Part shown: positions 7,887 to 16,238 of the stretch, in pieces
Position numbering within the stretch: the stretch's first letter is position 1
How the letters are laid out: each line of letters opens with the position of its first letter
DNA from: a virus
Strand: one strand, 5' to 3'
IMG/VR virus record: IMGVR_UViG_3300032313_001250
Span: 1-32,191 of that record
Length of the DNA stretch: 32,191 nt
Notes under the pieces: generated by a model
Database searches by the model: none
What the model was told of the DNA's origin: nothing
The model's input: only the letters and a program-made list of their open reading frames with translations
Made by a program: the position numbers and the translations under genes

Positions 7887-9194
7887 TTATTTAATAATTC
7901 CGGCTAATTTTTGCCATCTTGCAACTTGATTATCAGTTTCAACGATTGGTTGCTTACTAGGTTTAACCATTGGTTTAGAAGTAACACCTTTAATTAATGA
8001 CTCATTAATGTTGTTTTTAATAACAGATGAGGGTTTAATATTAGTGATTAAAGTTTCATAAACTAATTTAGTTTCCTTAACGCTAGTAGCTTGGTCGAAA
8101 GCTTCTAATACTTTTGTTTTTTGACGTTCAGTCAAATTTTGTGCTTTGAAAATTTTGTTAGTGTAAAGTAATTTAGCATTTAAAAGATTAACTTCATTAA
8201 GCTCATTTTTAATAGTTCTTAGAGCAGCATAAGCTTCATCAAGTTCTTTTTTCATGTGTTTTGCTTCTAATCTAGTTCCTCTTCCTTCATCATCCATATC
8301 ATCAACAGCTGCTTTTTCATCAGCTAATTTCATAGCTTCTTCAAACTCATAGTTTTCACCATTCCATGTCATGAAAGGTTTTACACCCATTCTTTCACAA
8401 TCTTCTAACATAGCTAATACAGCTAACCAATCATACCCTTTAAAATCTAATTCAGCTACATATTCATTGTTAGCTTCATCATCTATCATAACATCAAAAC
8501 CTAACATTTTGTAAGTTTTAAGGGCTTGGGAATTATCACCATCAATAAAATCTAATAATTTTGGAGAACTAGATTGGTTTTCTTTTACCATTTTGGATGA
8601 TTTTAACTTTTTGCGTTCTGTAATTTCCATTTCCATTTCTTCTTCACCTTCCATGTTACCTTCTAGCTCACCAGAGGCTACCATATCGGCAATTACATCT
8701 TCGATAAATTTCTTAAGATCATTCTCATCCATACCTTCGATATCGATTTCTTCATCTTCTGAATCTTCAATACCATCAGCATCGCTGTCTTCGTATCCTT
8801 CTTCAGCTTCAGCTAAATTACCGTGTTCGTAGTCGCCTGTAGGATCGTTGATTGTACCTAATCTTTCATCTACTGAATCATCACCTTCTTCTAATTCATC
8901 TAACTCTCTTAAAAGTTCCTCAAGATCTAACTCTTCTTCCATATGTTCTTCTTCATACATTTTGTCTGAATCCATTTCATCTACAGAATCATAGTTTTCT
9001 TCAAGTTCCTTTTTTTTCATTTCATTCGTTTCTTTAGAATCTTCATCATCCATTTCTTGGAGTTTTGCTGCTAACTTTTCTCTCAAGTAAGGGGTGAAAC
9101 TTTCCTCTAAAGCTGCTTTTGCATTGGCGATGGCTGTTTCCTTAACAGCTTTAGCATCGGCAATGGCTTCTTTAAGTAAATCTCTGTTTGCCAT
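7887..9194 (-). CDS. 22: Prohead core scaffold protein, T4 gp22-like
   Basis: 435 aa. The N-terminal helix (MANRDLLKEAIADAKAVKE, then a conserved AALEESFTPYLREKL block) is the hallmark of gp22-type scaffolds in environmental T4-type phages. Residues about 45-200 are extremely rich in Asp and Glu. The C-terminal third is helical, with LNEVNLLNAKLLYTNKIF and ERQKTKVLEAFDQA. The protein ends in RWQKLAGIIK, a terminal peptide recurrent in this family. It builds the prohead core around which gp23 assembles and is then degraded by the gp21 protease. It is longer than T4 gp22 (269 aa) because of the acidic insertion. Genes 21-22-23 are consecutive, as in T4. Confidence 0.92.
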   Translation of the reverse strand: MANRDLLKEAIADAKAVKETAIANAKAALEESFTPYLREKLAAKLQEMDDEDSKETNEMKKKELEENYDSVDEMDSDKMYEEEHMEEELDLEELLRELDELEEGDDSVDERLGTINDPTGDYEHGNLAEAEEGYEDSDADGIEDSEDEEIDIEGMDENDLKKFIEDVIADMVASGELEGNMEGEEEMEMEITERKKLKSSKMVKENQSSSPKLLDFIDGDNSQALKTYKMLGFDVMIDDEANNEYVAELDFKGYDWLAVLAMLEDCERMGVKPFMTWNGENYEFEEAMKLADEKAAVDDMDDEGRGTRLEAKHMKKELDEAYAALRTIKNELNEVNLLNAKLLYTNKIFKAQNLTERQKTKVLEAFDQATSVKETKLVYETLITNIKPSSVIKNNINESLIKGVTSKPMVKPSKQPIVETDNQVARWQKLAGIIK

Positions 9195-9279
9195 TTTTTG
9201 TTTTTTGTCCTCAAATAATTTTTTGGAAGTACGCTTATTTTTGACTAATGTCGAAGCGTAATAGATATTTTTAATAGTA

Positions 9280-9299
9280 ATGTGATATAGAAATCACAT
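9280..9299 (-). promoter_or_regulatory. Inverted repeat in the scaffold gene leader
   Basis: ATGTGAT at 9280-9286 and ATCACAT at 9293-9299 form a perfect 7-bp inverted repeat with a 6-base spacer, about 85 bases upstream of the scaffold start and between two terminator-bounded regions. It could be an operator for a dimeric protein or an mRNA stem-loop in a leader of the scaffold-capsid transcript. The 200-base gap 9195-9394 otherwise contains only the two hairpins listed next and no ORF that I can support. Confidence 0.4.
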
Positions 9300-9337
9300 A
9301 TTACGAATATACATATATGATAATTCTTCAAAGTAGA

Positions 9338-9366
9338 AAAAGAAACCCTCCTTTTTAGGGGAGGGT
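9338..9366 (-). terminator. Rho-independent terminator between protease and scaffold genes
   Basis: In the minus transcript the 7-bp stem ACCCTCC/GGAGGGT (9366-9360 and 9351-9345) with loop CCUAAAAA is followed by a U-rich tail UUCUUUUUC. It ends the gene 21 transcript and insulates the scaffold-capsid unit from upstream read-through. Confidence 0.8.
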
Positions 9367-9369
9367 CGA

Positions 9370-9390
9370 TCTAAGGAGACTATCCTTAGA
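9370..9390 (-). other. Second hairpin directly upstream of the terminator
   Basis: TCTAAGGA (9370-9377) and TCCTTAGA (9383-9390) form a perfect 8-bp stem with a 5-base loop, immediately 5' of the terminator hairpin in the transcript and 4 bases after the gene 21 stop codon. There is no U-tract of its own. It may aid termination, protect the 3' end or act as an RNase site. Confidence 0.6.
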
Positions 9391-9394
9391 GGGG

Positions 9395-10003
9395 TTAAAA
9401 TATAGGGCAAGTACCTTGTGAGCAAAGTATTTCTGTGATAATAGAATTTACTTTATTGTATTTATTTATTTTGGCTGGTTCTAAACCTTCTTTAACTAGT
9501 TGCATGTATGAACCTGGATTAGATGGGGTAGAAACAAAATCCCAACATAGTAATTCAAAATCATCTTGTACCTCTAAAGTACCTTCATTTATTTCTTTTA
9601 ATGAACCCATACCACGAGATGATACACCCACTTGTACATTATTTTCAATAAGTGCTTTTAAAATATTACCCGATACTGTGGGTAAGATTTCTATTTTACC
9701 TATTACTTTATCTCCGTTCCAATATACTTCTCTAATAATATGAGATACATTTTTTAAAGATATAATAGATGATTCAGGATGATCTAATTCACCTGTTGCT
9801 CTATTTTCTTTTACTATCTGTTGGTACTTATCAATTTCTCGTTGCCATAGTTCTTTAGGATAATATCTACCATTACCGTTTTTAACTTCGGCTGTAGCAA
9901 GTATTCCTTCTACTAGTGGATTACCAGAAGGTGCTTTCATTCCCTCATGTAATTGAACAGGGGATACTGAAAAAGGTATAGTTTCGATTAATACTTGCTT
10001 CAT
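9395..10003 (-). CDS. 21: Prohead core protease, T4 gp21-like
   Basis: 202 aa, close to the usual length of this S78-type serine protease family. GELDHPESS (71-79) supplies catalytic His75, and VGVSSRGMGS (125-134) supplies the catalytic Ser (128 or 129). WDFVSTPSNPGSYM is also typical of the family. The enzyme matures the prohead by cutting scaffold, capsid and internal head proteins after Glu in motifs such as [ILF]-x-E or [IL]-x-x-E. Its presence matters for the right half of the window, where many proteins carry such motifs. The C-terminal tail (IITEILCSQGTCPIF) may be removed on activation. It is followed by two hairpins. Confidence 0.9.
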   Translation of the reverse strand: MKQVLIETIPFSVSPVQLHEGMKAPSGNPLVEGILATAEVKNGNGRYYPKELWQREIDKYQQIVKENRATGELDHPESSIISLKNVSHIIREVYWNGDKVIGKIEILPTVSGNILKALIENNVQVGVSSRGMGSLKEINEGTLEVQDDFELLCWDFVSTPSNPGSYMQLVKEGLEPAKINKYNKVNSIITEILCSQGTCPIF

Positions 10004-10010
10004 TTTATTT

Positions 10011-10526
10011 TTATTTCTTAAAAAAGTCGTTTATGGATTCTTTTAAATCACCATAACCACTCGATTTATATTTACCTTTGGGGGCTTTAGGGTCCTCTAA
10101 TTGTTCACCTTTTAAACCCTTAATACCAAACATAGCATTTTTAGAATAATAATTAACATCTTTAGCCATATTTTTAGCCACGATATCTTTTAATTGTTCT
10201 ACGGTTTTGCTTTCATTAGCTGGATCTTTCATTTCAGCATAAAAACCATTTAAAAAAGATTGACCATATAAATTATCTATATTTTTTTTGTTTTTATAGT
10301 CATAGTTTTTTGTTTCTAAATCTAAAATAGATTTTTCAACTTCTTTGTTAACGGCTTTAACCTCTGCTTCAGATAAAATACTTTTATTTTTTAATATATT
10401 AACAGTAGTATTAAAATCATTATGAACAGTAATCCAATTGGGGAATTGGAGTCTTGCTTGTTTTAAGAAAAAGTTTTTATCACCTTTTCCTTCTTTAATA
10501 AGTAAATATTGATCTTGTAGTGTCAT
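10011..10526 (-). CDS. Conserved phage protein in prohead-core position (unknown)
   Basis: 171 aa, Lys-rich. The N-terminus MTLQDQYLLIKEGKGDKNFF leads into a helical block with LKQARLQFPNWI and NTTVNILKNKSIL, a peptide I have seen in many environmental T4-type phages without an assigned function. A second block near the C-terminus (YYSKNAMFGIKGLKGEQLE) precedes a basic linker and LKESINDFFKK. Its position between portal and protease matches the small core genes 67/68 of T4, so a prohead-core or vertex-assembly role is plausible, though the sequence itself does not resemble gp67/gp68. It sits 7 bases upstream of gene 21. Confidence 0.7.
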   Translation of the reverse strand: MTLQDQYLLIKEGKGDKNFFLKQARLQFPNWITVHNDFNTTVNILKNKSILSEAEVKAVNKEVEKSILDLETKNYDYKNKKNIDNLYGQSFLNGFYAEMKDPANESKTVEQLKDIVAKNMAKDVNYYSKNAMFGIKGLKGEQLEDPKAPKGKYKSSGYGDLKESINDFFKK

Positions 10527-10527
10527 A

Positions 10528-11310
10528 TTATTCAGGTTGTTTAAATAGTTGTATTATGTCTTCTAAATATTCTTGAGTTAAATCGGTACCGTATATAACT
10601 CGAAAATCAGGTTTTTGACTGTATTGTTTGATTGTATCTTTTTTAGCTTGTTGAAGTAAAGGTATCAATTGATTTAATTGTCTTTCTATAGTATCAAAAG
10701 CCTCAACTCTATCTCTAATCCAATTAGTTAATGCTGGATTAGGAATATTTAAATCATTAATAAAAGTATCAACATTAAAGTTGTCTTCTTTTAGTGATTT
10801 CTTTTTTAATTTGTATTTAAAAGCATATGGTGTAGCATAATTTTCACCTGATGTGCCTGATGTGAATCCTGCTTGACCACTACCTCCACCTACAGTAGAC
10901 ATTTCATCTAATCTATCTTTAATGGATTCGTATTGGTCAGGATAATATCTACGCAAATATGTTCTAAAACCATTAAATGCTTCTCTTACTTTAACTAAAG
11001 TTTCAACAACTTTTTTATCATTTTTACCTTCAGGGGTTACAGAAAGTGCTCTTAACGATTTAAATGCTGTGTATAAATTTTGTAAACTTTCACTAAAGGA
11101 AGCTAATTTAATAATCTTATGTCCTACAGAACCGGTTTCAGGATCAACGGTAGATGTTTTAAAATAAGTATCTAAATTATCGGAAAAAAAATCACGTTCC
11201 ATATCCACAGGACCATATTGATCTTCTAATCGTTTGATTAAATCAACATCAACATCCTTTGGTTTAAGAACTTCATTTATTTTATTTAACTTATACTTAA
11301 AATTATCCAT
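10528..11310 (-). CDS. Conserved phage protein in prohead-core position (unknown)
   Basis: 260 aa, predicted mostly helical. A Gly/Ser-rich segment (140-148) leads into GFTSGTSGENYATPYAF (148-164), which resembles the GYTSGTQGENWA block of the capsid protein encoded downstream. The same type of block with ATPxAF appears in other phage proteins (from memory). The N-terminus contains KINEVLKPK, similar to the Glu-containing tags discussed in the findings. It overlaps the preceding gene by 8 bases and sits one base before the next. A head-assembly or internal-head role is an inference from position. Confidence 0.65.
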   Translation of the reverse strand: MDNFKYKLNKINEVLKPKDVDVDLIKRLEDQYGPVDMERDFFSDNLDTYFKTSTVDPETGSVGHKIIKLASFSESLQNLYTAFKSLRALSVTPEGKNDKKVVETLVKVREAFNGFRTYLRRYYPDQYESIKDRLDEMSTVGGGSGQAGFTSGTSGENYATPYAFKYKLKKKSLKEDNFNVDTFINDLNIPNPALTNWIRDRVEAFDTIERQLNQLIPLLQQAKKDTIKQYSQKPDFRVIYGTDLTQEYLEDIIQLFKQPE

Positions 11311-12160
11311 GGATATTAGTTAATTCCTCTAATAATTCATAATATTGTAATAGATTAACTAAATCATCATTTCCTATTGAAGATGTTTTTCCTAAAGGAT
11401 TAATAATGTTATTTATTTCTTGCAATTTAATACGAGTTGCTTTATTTTCTATTTGTTTAGTTAATAAAGATAATGAAGATTTAATTTCATTGATTTTCGT
11501 ATTGTAAAAATCTTTTAATTTAGGAGTAGAATCTACAGAAGTGATAAATTCTCTTAAAACGGACTTTTGGTTTAAATTCAAAGCATCATATTTTCCATTG
11601 AATTTTTCTAACATTACTTTATATGTTAAAATTCTAAGGTCTTTATCATATGATTTAAATTCCTCCATTATACTATCTTCTACCTTTTGTTTATCAATTT
11701 GTTTGGAGGTTAGGTGTTCTATTAACGTAATCTTATTATTAATTATCTGGTCTGGTGTAGATAGATTATCGCTGTTATATACCTCTACTAACGTGTATAA
11801 TGAGGCATGTAGTTTATAATTAGGTAACTTGGTTTTAAAAAACTCATCTAAATTATAATGTTTTTGGATTTCTTGGATTAAATTATATTTTAATCTTTTT
11901 AGAATACCTCTATTTAAATTTTTGGATGATTCAATAATAGTAGTAATAACTACATCTGCTTTTCCTTCTGTTAAATTTTTATATTTCGATAAGGTTTCAT
12001 ACAGTTTATACTCTTTTCCTAATTCTGTTTTAACAAAATATTTTTTAAGTATTAAAGCCGCTTTAGAATCCTTACCAGATAAAGTATCAGAGGTTATTTG
12101 TCTAACTAATAGTTCGAACAAAAGTCCCGTATTCTTATATTTTGAATGTTTTATATTCAC
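11303..12160 (-). CDS. Conserved phage protein downstream of portal (unknown), GTG start
   Basis: 285 aa, helical and Lys/Leu/Ile-rich. The N-terminus, HSKYKNTGLLFELLVRQITSD, is a conserved peptide of T4-type phages outside the enterobacterial group. It starts with GTG at 12160, because no in-frame ATG lies before the conserved N-terminal block. A GGAG four bases upstream of the GTG is one of the few Shine-Dalgarno-like sequences here. It follows the portal gene in the place of T4 gene 67, so involvement in prohead core assembly is possible. It has no membrane segments or catalytic motifs that I recognise. Confidence 0.65.
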   Translation of the reverse strand: MNIKHSKYKNTGLLFELLVRQITSDTLSGKDSKAALILKKYFVKTELGKEYKLYETLSKYKNLTEGKADVVITTIIESSKNLNRGILKRLKYNLIQEIQKHYNLDEFFKTKLPNYKLHASLYTLVEVYNSDNLSTPDQIINNKITLIEHLTSKQIDKQKVEDSIMEEFKSYDKDLRILTYKVMLEKFNGKYDALNLNQKSVLREFITSVDSTPKLKDFYNTKINEIKSSLSLLTKQIENKATRIKLQEINNIINPLGKTSSIGNDDLVNLLQYYELLEELTNIHG

Positions 12161-12172
12161 TCCAGTAGTTTT

Positions 12173-12183
12173 GTTATAAATAT
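12173..12183 (-). promoter_or_regulatory. AT-rich pre-start motif ATATTTATAAC
   Basis: An exact ATATTTATAAC on the coding strand, in the 33-base spacer between the portal stop and the GTG start at 12160, 12 bases before the start codon. Same orientation as the other copies. Confidence 0.45.
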
Positions 12184-12193
12184 GTATAATCTT

Positions 12194-14074
12194 TTACTCC
12201 TTTAAATTTGATTCATCTAATAAAGAATGCCCATCTTTCTTCTTATTAAAGATATTTACTTTTTGTAAAGATTCAATTAATGTTTTATTTTTGAATTTTG
12301 TTTCTAAAGCAAATGAAGAGGAATCTTTTTTAGATCTACCATATCCCTCTTGGTCATCGTTTCTCATAGCATCTTTTCCTAATCTATCTTTACCAAAAGC
12401 ATTATCTTGAGTATTAATATTAGATACTCTTTCTTTAGGACGACCTAAAGGTGCTTTTTCATCATATCCATCGGGTAAGGAGTTATCCTCATATCTGCCT
12501 TTACCATATAGAGATGCTAAATCATGAGGTGTACCATATGATTTACCTGTTTCTAATGGATCGTTTCCTTCTTCACCTATTTGTTTGTATCTGAAGGCAC
12601 GTTTTTGGTCTTGAGCAACTAAATCTCTCATTTCCTCATATTGATCCTGACTGAAATGGAATATATTTTCATAAATCCAATCTGTAGATACTAGTTTTGA
12701 TTCAACCATTTGAGCGGCTAAATCAATTTTCTCTTTCATTAAAGCTACTCTTTCTTGATCATATATGATGGAGGGGGTAGTTAAATTTAATTCAAAATTT
12801 GCTAAATTATCTGCTGTATATCCTTGAGAGTATAAATGAACAATAGCAATTTTATACAATTCAGATAACATAATACGTTGAATACGGTCGATAGTACGAG
12901 CAAATCTAATATCCTCGGCCGCTAATGTTGCTTTACCTTGAATATTTTCATCATAACCCATAAATGCTTTTGGTACTTTAAGGGCAGCAAATAATTTATC
13001 TCTTAAGTAGTTAACATCCGCAATACCATCGTATGTAAGACCAGGTAGATTCTCTATTTTAGTTGATGAATCATTACCTCTTACAGGGATGTAAAAGTCT
13101 TCCATCATATTTTGAGAATTGTATTTTAAATTATATTCACCTGTTCTTTCATCTACTAATGGAGTACGTTTCATTGTAGTGATTGTTTTTTGCATAAAAT
13201 TTTCTACCTCATTAGAAGGAATAGAACCAACATTAATGTAAAAAACACGTCTATCAGGGGAACGAGAAATTCTATGTATTAACATAGCATCTTCCATTAA
13301 AGCATATTGTTTATATAATCTACGGGCAGGTTCAATATATGAACGACCATAAGGCAAATAGTTTACATCTGTTATTAAACGGAAATGTGCTACCTCATAA
13401 TTATCTAATACAACTCTATTCTCATTTTTTTGTCTAGAGGCAACATCTGGAACAGCATAATACCCTGAACTACCTCCATATACTCCCTCAGCCGAATATA
13501 AAAATTGTATAGCATTTGGACGTTCAGGATCAAAATTTTCTTGTCTTTCCATATGGTATGCTGTAATAGGAATTACATTATACACACCAAATTTTTCTGC
13601 AACCTCTAATTTTAAGAAAAAATCACCATATTTACATGTTTGACGAATCCAAGACCAAAGATTAAATTCAATATTCAATACATCATAAAATAAATTATAA
13701 AGTATTTGTTGAATATCCTCATCGTTAGATCTGATCTGGAGCATTTCCCCCATTTCATTTCTTAAAGTAGATTCTTCAGCCACTATATCAAGAGCAGAGG
13801 CAATAATGGCATCTTGGTCCATAATATCATAATCCGAATATATAAACGTTCTAAGATATTGATAGTTAATGTTTAATTGTTGACCGTATAGAGAAGAGGC
13901 AGCAGGAGAGTAAATACGGTTGTATCTATCTACTAGAGAGTTAGTTGCTACATCACCGGATCTTTGTATGCTATCTACGTCTAAAACTTTTAATTGATTT
14001 CCTCCTTGATTTCGGATGATTACATCAGTAGAGAATAATCGTTGTAAACGTGTAAATAATTTAGTATCTGCCAT
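12194..14074 (-). CDS. 20: Portal vertex protein, T4 gp20-like
   Basis: 626 aa, slightly larger than T4 gp20 (524 aa) because of a polar C-terminal extension from about 510 onward. Portal-family features include DYDIMDQDAIIASALDIVAEE, YGDFFLKLEV, DVNYLPYGRSYIEPARR, RISRSPDRRVFYINVGSIP, MEDFYIPVRG and PKAFMGYDENIQGKATLAAED. The protein forms the dodecameric channel for DNA entry and exit and nucleates head assembly. It lies directly between the terminase and the prohead-core genes, as in T4-type genomes. Confidence is high from the dense family motifs. Confidence 0.95.
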   Translation of the reverse strand: MADTKLFTRLQRLFSTDVIIRNQGGNQLKVLDVDSIQRSGDVATNSLVDRYNRIYSPAASSLYGQQLNINYQYLRTFIYSDYDIMDQDAIIASALDIVAEESTLRNEMGEMLQIRSNDEDIQQILYNLFYDVLNIEFNLWSWIRQTCKYGDFFLKLEVAEKFGVYNVIPITAYHMERQENFDPERPNAIQFLYSAEGVYGGSSGYYAVPDVASRQKNENRVVLDNYEVAHFRLITDVNYLPYGRSYIEPARRLYKQYALMEDAMLIHRISRSPDRRVFYINVGSIPSNEVENFMQKTITTMKRTPLVDERTGEYNLKYNSQNMMEDFYIPVRGNDSSTKIENLPGLTYDGIADVNYLRDKLFAALKVPKAFMGYDENIQGKATLAAEDIRFARTIDRIQRIMLSELYKIAIVHLYSQGYTADNLANFELNLTTPSIIYDQERVALMKEKIDLAAQMVESKLVSTDWIYENIFHFSQDQYEEMRDLVAQDQKRAFRYKQIGEEGNDPLETGKSYGTPHDLASLYGKGRYEDNSLPDGYDEKAPLGRPKERVSNINTQDNAFGKDRLGKDAMRNDDQEGYGRSKKDSSSFALETKFKNKTLIESLQKVNIFNKKKDGHSLLDESNLKE

Positions 14075-14082
14075 AAAATATA

Positions 14083-14093
14083 TTAATAAATAT
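14083..14093 (-). promoter_or_regulatory. AT-rich pre-start motif, variant ATATTTATTAA
   Basis: The coding strand reads ATATTTATTAA, beginning at the last base of the terminase stop codon and lying 8 bases before the portal ATG. It is a two-mismatch variant of the recurrent ATATTTATAAC element. Confidence 0.35.
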
Positions 14094-15664
14094 TATAAAA
14101 GCCAGCTAATATCTTCCTCACCATTGCTCGTCTTAATGGAGTATGGGTTTGGAATGTTATTACCTGTGTAACCTCCTTGATAAGAGGTGCCTTTTGAAAA
14201 ATTGTTAAGAGCTGCTCTAGTTAAATCATGAGACTGTTGTTGGAATTTTAATGATGTATCTCTTAGATACATTGCTACTCCAAAAGGCATTACTAGATCA
14301 TCATTATAACCTACTTGTGCCTCTGGTCTACCATTTTTCCAAATAAAAACCTTCATTTCCTCTAACAGTCTTTTTGATCTAATAACTACTGATTTATCAC
14401 CAATATATTCTCTAAGTTTATTTATGACTAAAGGTCGTGTTCTTAAAGACATAGTAAATCCAGGGGTAACATTAGTGCTATTCTCATATTGGTGAAAATA
14501 CGAATCAACTGTTAAAGTATCACTCTTAGGTGAATAATATATGTTTTTATATCCTCTTTCTAGTACTGAATCGATAGTTGCCCATCCAATAGAGGCATTT
14601 TCAATTACTAATAATGCTTGGTTATATTCTGTGGCTATAGCTACTAAAAAGTAACCAAATTCTTTTGGGGGAATTTGCCCTTTATATTCAGCTACCTGAA
14701 CATTAGTGGAAATGTCTACTACATGGAATGTTGAAAAATCTTTACCATCACCACGAGCAACGTCCGCTACTACCATATAATCTCTTGTATAATCGGCTGG
14801 TTCCCAAACCCATAAATTATGGTCTGCGCCTCTTCTTTCAACAGGATCTTGTATGGTTGTTTGTTGAATAAATTCTATCCACTCACTGTAAAATACTACA
14901 TCACCTGAGGTATTAAAATCACAATCACATTCTTGGGATGCTAATCTAGGATCACCTAATAATTCATCTTGTCGTTTTCTCCATACTTCATCTCTCTCAG
15001 GATGTACATACCAAGGTAATTTAATAGGTAAAAAATCATTTTCTTGGTTTTCTGCTGAGGCCCAAGTTTTATGAAACCAGTTACCTGTACCATATGGGGT
15101 AGATAATACAATAGCACCACCACCCGTTGCTAATGTTTGTTGAGCTGAGGCCCAAATTTCACTTATGTTTTCAATAAATGCTGCCTCATCTATAATCAAT
15201 AAAGAAACGGCTTCTGATCGACCTGCATCACTGGATGCGGATGTTGCTTTAATTTGGGAACCATTACTTAACCTAAGTGTTAATTTATTATGTTCATCTG
15301 CTGGTATTTTAAGCCAAGAAGGTAAGTTATCATACATAAACTTAACCTTAGTAACCATGTTTTTAGCAGTTTCTTGTTTGGTTGCTATACAAAGTACGTT
15401 TTTATCCTTATGAAATAACATTAACCATAAAGAATGTCCAGCAGCTAGAGTTGATATACCTAACTGACGAGATTTCAATATAATAGAATAAGGATTATCT
15501 TTTAATAAATGTAGTACTTTATCCTGGAATGGGTATAAGTTAAATAGAACACGGCCACGTTGTGGATGTTGTATGTGGCAGTATTTTTTCATAAAATGTG
15601 CAGGATCTTGTACACATTTGATGTATTCTTGTTTTATAATTTCTTTTATATTAGCTTCACTCAT
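14093..15664 (-). CDS. 17: Terminase large subunit, T4 gp17-like
   Basis: 523 aa. The ATPase domain has a degenerate Walker A KSRQLGIS (64-71), Walker B LLIIDE (155-160) and coupling motif STP (188-190). The nuclease domain begins near 290, with VVADVARGDGKDFST supplying Asp301, LLVIENAS supplying Glu355 and YNDDLVM supplying Asp455/456. This is the motor that packages concatemeric DNA through the portal and cuts it. No small terminase (gp16) gene is visible next to it; T4 carries gene 16 immediately upstream of 17. Its start is one base from the preceding stop. Confidence 0.97.
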   Translation of the reverse strand: MSEANIKEIIKQEYIKCVQDPAHFMKKYCHIQHPQRGRVLFNLYPFQDKVLHLLKDNPYSIILKSRQLGISTLAAGHSLWLMLFHKDKNVLCIATKQETAKNMVTKVKFMYDNLPSWLKIPADEHNKLTLRLSNGSQIKATSASSDAGRSEAVSLLIIDEAAFIENISEIWASAQQTLATGGGAIVLSTPYGTGNWFHKTWASAENQENDFLPIKLPWYVHPERDEVWRKRQDELLGDPRLASQECDCDFNTSGDVVFYSEWIEFIQQTTIQDPVERRGADHNLWVWEPADYTRDYMVVADVARGDGKDFSTFHVVDISTNVQVAEYKGQIPPKEFGYFLVAIATEYNQALLVIENASIGWATIDSVLERGYKNIYYSPKSDTLTVDSYFHQYENSTNVTPGFTMSLRTRPLVINKLREYIGDKSVVIRSKRLLEEMKVFIWKNGRPEAQVGYNDDLVMPFGVAMYLRDTSLKFQQQSHDLTRAALNNFSKGTSYQGGYTGNNIPNPYSIKTSNGEEDISWLL

Positions 15665-15665
15665 A

Positions 15666-16238
15666 TTATTTTAGTATTTGCCAGGATATTCCTAACTTTA
15701 TAATAGGTTGTAATCGAAAATTAAATCCTAATCCTAAATTATATTGAGTTTTACCTTCAAATTCATAAGAACCGTTAGCTAGTATAAAACCATTTCCTCC
15801 TAACGCAATATCAGAGCCTAAAAATAAAGAATGTTTTCTTACAACCTCATTAGTTACAATAGTATTAATTTCTTTTCTTTTAACTTTATAATCCATAAAT
15901 TTAGTAATTTTAATCAATGGATTTTCACTTAAAATAGAATACTTAACTAAAATATCAGTAGAATCATTTTTTACGTGTAATGAATCCTCGGTTTGAGCTA
16001 AAATAGTTCCTACTGGGTATGGAAAAGAATCATGAATAGTATCATGAACAGTTACTGTGTATTTATTCCATTTAGGTTTAAGTATAGTATCATGTTCTGT
16101 AAAAGTATCCCATTTAGTTATTTCTATAACCTTTATGGAAGTTTTTCCAGTAGAAATAAACGTATTATCACATTTAGATAACCAGACAATTATTGCAAGT
16201 AATATTGCAATTACAATATATTCTATTTTTATTTTCAT
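15666..16238 (-). CDS. Membrane-anchored protein with beta-rich C-terminus (unknown)
   Basis: 190 aa. Residues about 5-21 (IEYIVIAILLAIIVWL) form one transmembrane or signal-anchor helix, followed by Lys-Cys. The -1 residue is Lys, so this is not a good lipobox. Residues 30-130 are an extended, Thr/Lys/Asp-rich periplasm-type region with repeated short strands (TVHDTIHDS). The last 55 residues alternate aromatic and Gly positions, like beta-hairpins of outer-membrane or envelope proteins (FLGSDIALGGNGFILANGSYEF, trimmed here at the point of repetition). A spanin-like role in lysis is possible, since it would bridge the envelope, but I see no specific spanin motif. Confidence 0.6.
   Translation of the reverse strand: MKIKIEYIVIAILLAIIVWLSKCDNTFISTGKTSIKVIEITKWDTFTEHDTILKPKWNKYTVTVHDTIHDSFPYPVGTILAQTEDSLHVKNDSTDILVKYSILSENPLIKITKFMDYKVKRKEINTIVTNEVVRKHSLFLGSDIALGGNGFILANGSYEFEGKTQYNLGLGFNFRLQPIIKLGISWQILK

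Noticed and set aside
8593-8832. Plus-strand ORF rich in Ser and Ile opposite the scaffold gene
   Set aside because: It is an antisense shadow of the acidic Asp/Glu repeat region, with low complexity and no start signal. The other plus-strand ORFs are shadows for the same reason.
15666-16238. Lipoprotein signal at the Lys-Cys after the first helix
   Set aside because: The residue before Cys is Lys, which does not fit the lipobox, so a plain signal anchor is the better reading.
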